From the NCBI GenBank assembly GCA_963821715.1, contig CAWGET010000006.1:682001-746000 (forward strand): a stretch of DNA of 64,000 bases. Reading direction: 5' to 3'. Each line of letters opens with the position of its first letter. The first letter of the stretch is position 1. Of this stretch, positions 61,828 through 64,000 are shown piece after piece. Position numbers and translations under genes: made by a program. The notes beneath the pieces are model-generated. The model searched no databases and was not told where the DNA came from. It saw nothing but the letters and a program-made list of their open reading frames with translations. This DNA is from CAWGET01 sp963821715. GTDB lineage: Bacteria > Bacteroidota > Ignavibacteria > Ignavibacteriales > Melioribacteraceae.

Positions 61828-64000
61828 CAGAACCGTTTAAGAAAGTCTGCATCTCAAGGACAACTTCGCCCGAGGTCAGATCCCTTACATTCCAGTATTT
61901 AATTGTTGCAAATTCATTTTCTATCTTTTCGATGACAAGCGTTCCTTCCGCGTTTATGGGATTTCCTCCGCTTTCGTATCCATCATCGTGAATTATATAA
62001 TCAATACTTAATGGAAGAGTTACATTTGAGAGATTTAGATTTAGAACTTCGTCTCCATGGAAAACTCCATCGCCGGTCGTATCCATATTTACCAGACCGT
62101 AAATTATATGATTGTTTTCAACTACCGGGATTACATCTCCCCCACCGGCTCCCACATCCGACGCTTTATTTACAACTACATCCGCGGGCAGTGTTAACTC
62201 TATTCCGTCTACATAAGCGTCAGTTGGAGAAACCAGATTAAGAATAAGATTCAGATCGACAGTTCCCGGAGTTTTTGCGTAAACTGCTACTCCCGTTAAG
62301 GTTGATGGAGAAACATCAAGAACTTTTCCAATCGAATCGGGGAAATTGGTTTCTTTCCAGGTTCCGTCGCTGTCTAAATAATAATGCTGCGTAGTGAAAA
62401 ATACTTCGTATTCGTGTCCCGTCACTTTTGTGGGATCAACAACGGTTACAACAACTTCGGCGTCGGCGTTTCCCATATGTTCAACTTCAATCTGGTCTCC
62501 GCGATTCGCGTTCAGCCGCTCACCGGGATTCATAGAATGTGGAACAGCAACAACTGCAGAAAGCGGATTTTCCAATACGTTTGGTACTGCGAGCGGATCG
62601 GGATTATACGAATAAGAAGTAACAGCATAATAATAACGTGAACCGTTATTTAAATCTACTCCTCCGCTTAACAAATCGTTATCTATTTCCAACGATCTTT
62701 TAATGCCGGAATCTGTTCCGAACTGAACCGGAGTTAATTCATCGGCTCCTGTCCGAGGATCAAATTCGAAACCATAAATAGTCTTCACTTGGTCAATTAC
62801 ATCGTAAGTAGCGATTAATCTTGCTTCTTCTTTCGAAGCGGACTGAGAAGGAATCTGGTATACATTATATCCCTGGAATTCATATCCGCGTTCTCTGTAA
62901 TTTTCCGTCTGCCTAACAGCCTGCGAGTCCCAATTCAAAATAATTTTCTGATCCAATTCCGTAGCAGTTACTATCGGTGCGTCTGCTCCGGTAGGAATCT
63001 GGAAGAAATTATCGTAGGCGTCTTGAGCTACTATATCGTAGTTCTTAAGAAGATCTACTGAGCCTAATCTATCGCCGCCAATAGCCGCAATCTGAGCTAC
63101 AACAACTTCCTGAACGTCGCCGGGCTGCATTGTAAAAGGACCGGAAGCCAATCCAATTCTTCTATCGCCCGCAGAAATCAATTGTCCGTCCAACCAACCG
63201 GTTCCCGCAACCGGATCGCCCGAAAGGGTGAATGTAGTCGGTTCCGCACCCAAATCTGCCGGAGTCTGGAAAAATTCGCCCGTTTTGCCGATCTTCCCCT
63301 GCATGAAGTTATAGAACTGTAAAGTTCCTTCGTAGGATTGAGTAGTAGGATCGGTAACCGATAAATCCGCTCTGGCAAAATAGTAAAAAGCGGTCATCGG
63401 AAGATTCTTTTTATCCAAAACTAATGTTCCGTTAACTATGGCGGTATCACCGGGAGAATCTACAACCGGACCCTGGAAAAAATCGAATCCAACAGCCGGA
63501 GGAGGAGTATCACCATATGTTGCATCAACAGGACTGGCGTTGTAAGCATAACCGAGGCTCAGAAGTGTATCACTTCCGGCAAAATCGTCGGACGCATCCC
63601 CAACATCGGGATCAGACCACATTGTAATGTACATATCTTCAAACGTATCATTACTTTTATTTATAATTGTATATTTTCTGAAGAACATATTTCCCAAAGG
63701 TCCACCTTGGGAATATGCCCAAATAGTTGCCTGCATTTCAATTCCCATCGGATTTGAACCGTAAAGATCGGTAGTATTATCCTGGTTCAGATCGTTGGCA
63801 ACAAACCAAATTGTCTGGCTCGCACCCGGAAATCCTGGTATATCAACCGAAGGATCATAAACACCGTTGGAATCGAGGTCGTTATAAGGTGCACCGTCTT
63901 CCGCAGGCCAATTCTGCCAGTCAGTGTCATACTGGGCAAATACTTCATCCTCGGAAACGCCCTCATTTCGAGCTTCATTTTCCAAGCTCGCGGTTCTATA
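61742..64000 (-). pseudogene. Giant secreted protein 2, N-terminal part, runs off the window
   Basis: At least 752 residues, open to the right edge with no start in the window (the TTG at 63985 is just a codon inside it). It contains calcium-type loops (NDLDSNGVYDP, NDLNQDNTTD, MDTTGDGVFHGDE), a dense acidic N-terminal half like that of the 50188-53781 protein, and a fibronectin-like region (TATELDQKIILNWDS, GYEFQGYNVYQIP). It ends in nonsense (RRDRCEPDI) after a frameshift in the overlap with the C-terminal part. The pair is one gene upstream of PorV copy 2. Whether the break is real or a base error cannot be told from one sequence. Confidence 0.7.

Overview
The window looks like a chromosomal segment of an Ignavibacteria-type member of the Bacteroidota/Chlorobiota (FCB) group, AT-rich in its intergenic DNA. 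The evidence is a C-terminal type IX secretion (T9SS) sorting domain with the NYPNPFNPTT signature (gene at 57021-58655), two PorV-like outer-membrane proteins, a TonB-dependent receptor with an N-terminal carboxypeptidase-regulatory domain, and promoter elements close to the Bacteroidota form (TTTG, 19 bp, TAnnTTTG). Strong Shine-Dalgarno sequences (GGAG/GGAGG) precede most genes. That is unlike Bacteroidia and Flavobacteriia and fits the Ignavibacteria/Chlorobi side of the group. No IS element, prophage, CRISPR array or rRNA gene was seen.

Region 1 (1-27.9 kb, all on the minus strand) is one nearly gap-free translation and transcription super-cluster. In the direction of transcription it reads tRNA-Tyr, tRNA-Gly, tRNA-Thr, rpmG, tRNA-Trp, secE, nusG, rplK, rplA, rplJ, rplL, rpoB, rpoC, rpsL, rpsG, fusA, tuf, rpsJ, rplC, rplD, rplW, rplB, rpsS, rplV, rpsC, rplP, rpmC, rpsQ, rplN, rplX, rplE, rpsN, rpsH, rplF, rplR, tRNA-Gln, rpsE, rpmD, rplO, secY, map, infA. 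It joins the classical rif, str, S10 and spc operons head to tail. A tRNA-Gln gene lies inside the spc part, and adk is absent between secY and map. Promoter-like sequences sit before tRNA-Tyr and before rpsL. Terminator or attenuator hairpins sit after tRNA-Thr, between rplL and rpoB, and after tuf.

Region 2 (27.9-33.8 kb) starts with a divergent control region carrying two GTTG/CAAC palindromes. It continues with a membrane-anchored SpoIIE/RsbU-type PP2C phosphatase (plus strand) and a three-gene minus-strand operon: a corrinoid-binding protein, a UroD-like methyltransferase that appears to start at ATT, and a secreted Sel1-repeat protein. A membrane-anchored polysaccharide-deacetylase-like gene with a probable 5-prime frameshift follows.

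Region 3 (33.8-46.9 kb, minus strand) is housekeeping: crotonase, small outer-membrane protein, DUF2231 membrane protein (frameshifted), SRPBCC protein, SDR reductase, truA, mtaB, rpsA with a long acidic tail, cmk, a pair of M16 peptidases and an inositol-monophosphatase gene.

Region 4 (46.9-64 kb) is about the cell envelope. It holds a BamA/TamA-like outer-membrane protein on the plus strand, then two related minus-strand cassettes. Cassette 1 is TonB-dependent receptor, giant secreted protein, PorV-like protein. Cassette 2 is giant secreted protein (frameshifted, running off the right edge), PorV-like protein. Between them lie a T9SS-targeted FG-GAP propeller protein and an orphan plus-strand zinc-ribbon gene. 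The repeated pairing of a giant secreted protein with its own PorV-like protein, and the corrinoid/UroD/Sel1 operon, are the least ordinary parts of the window.
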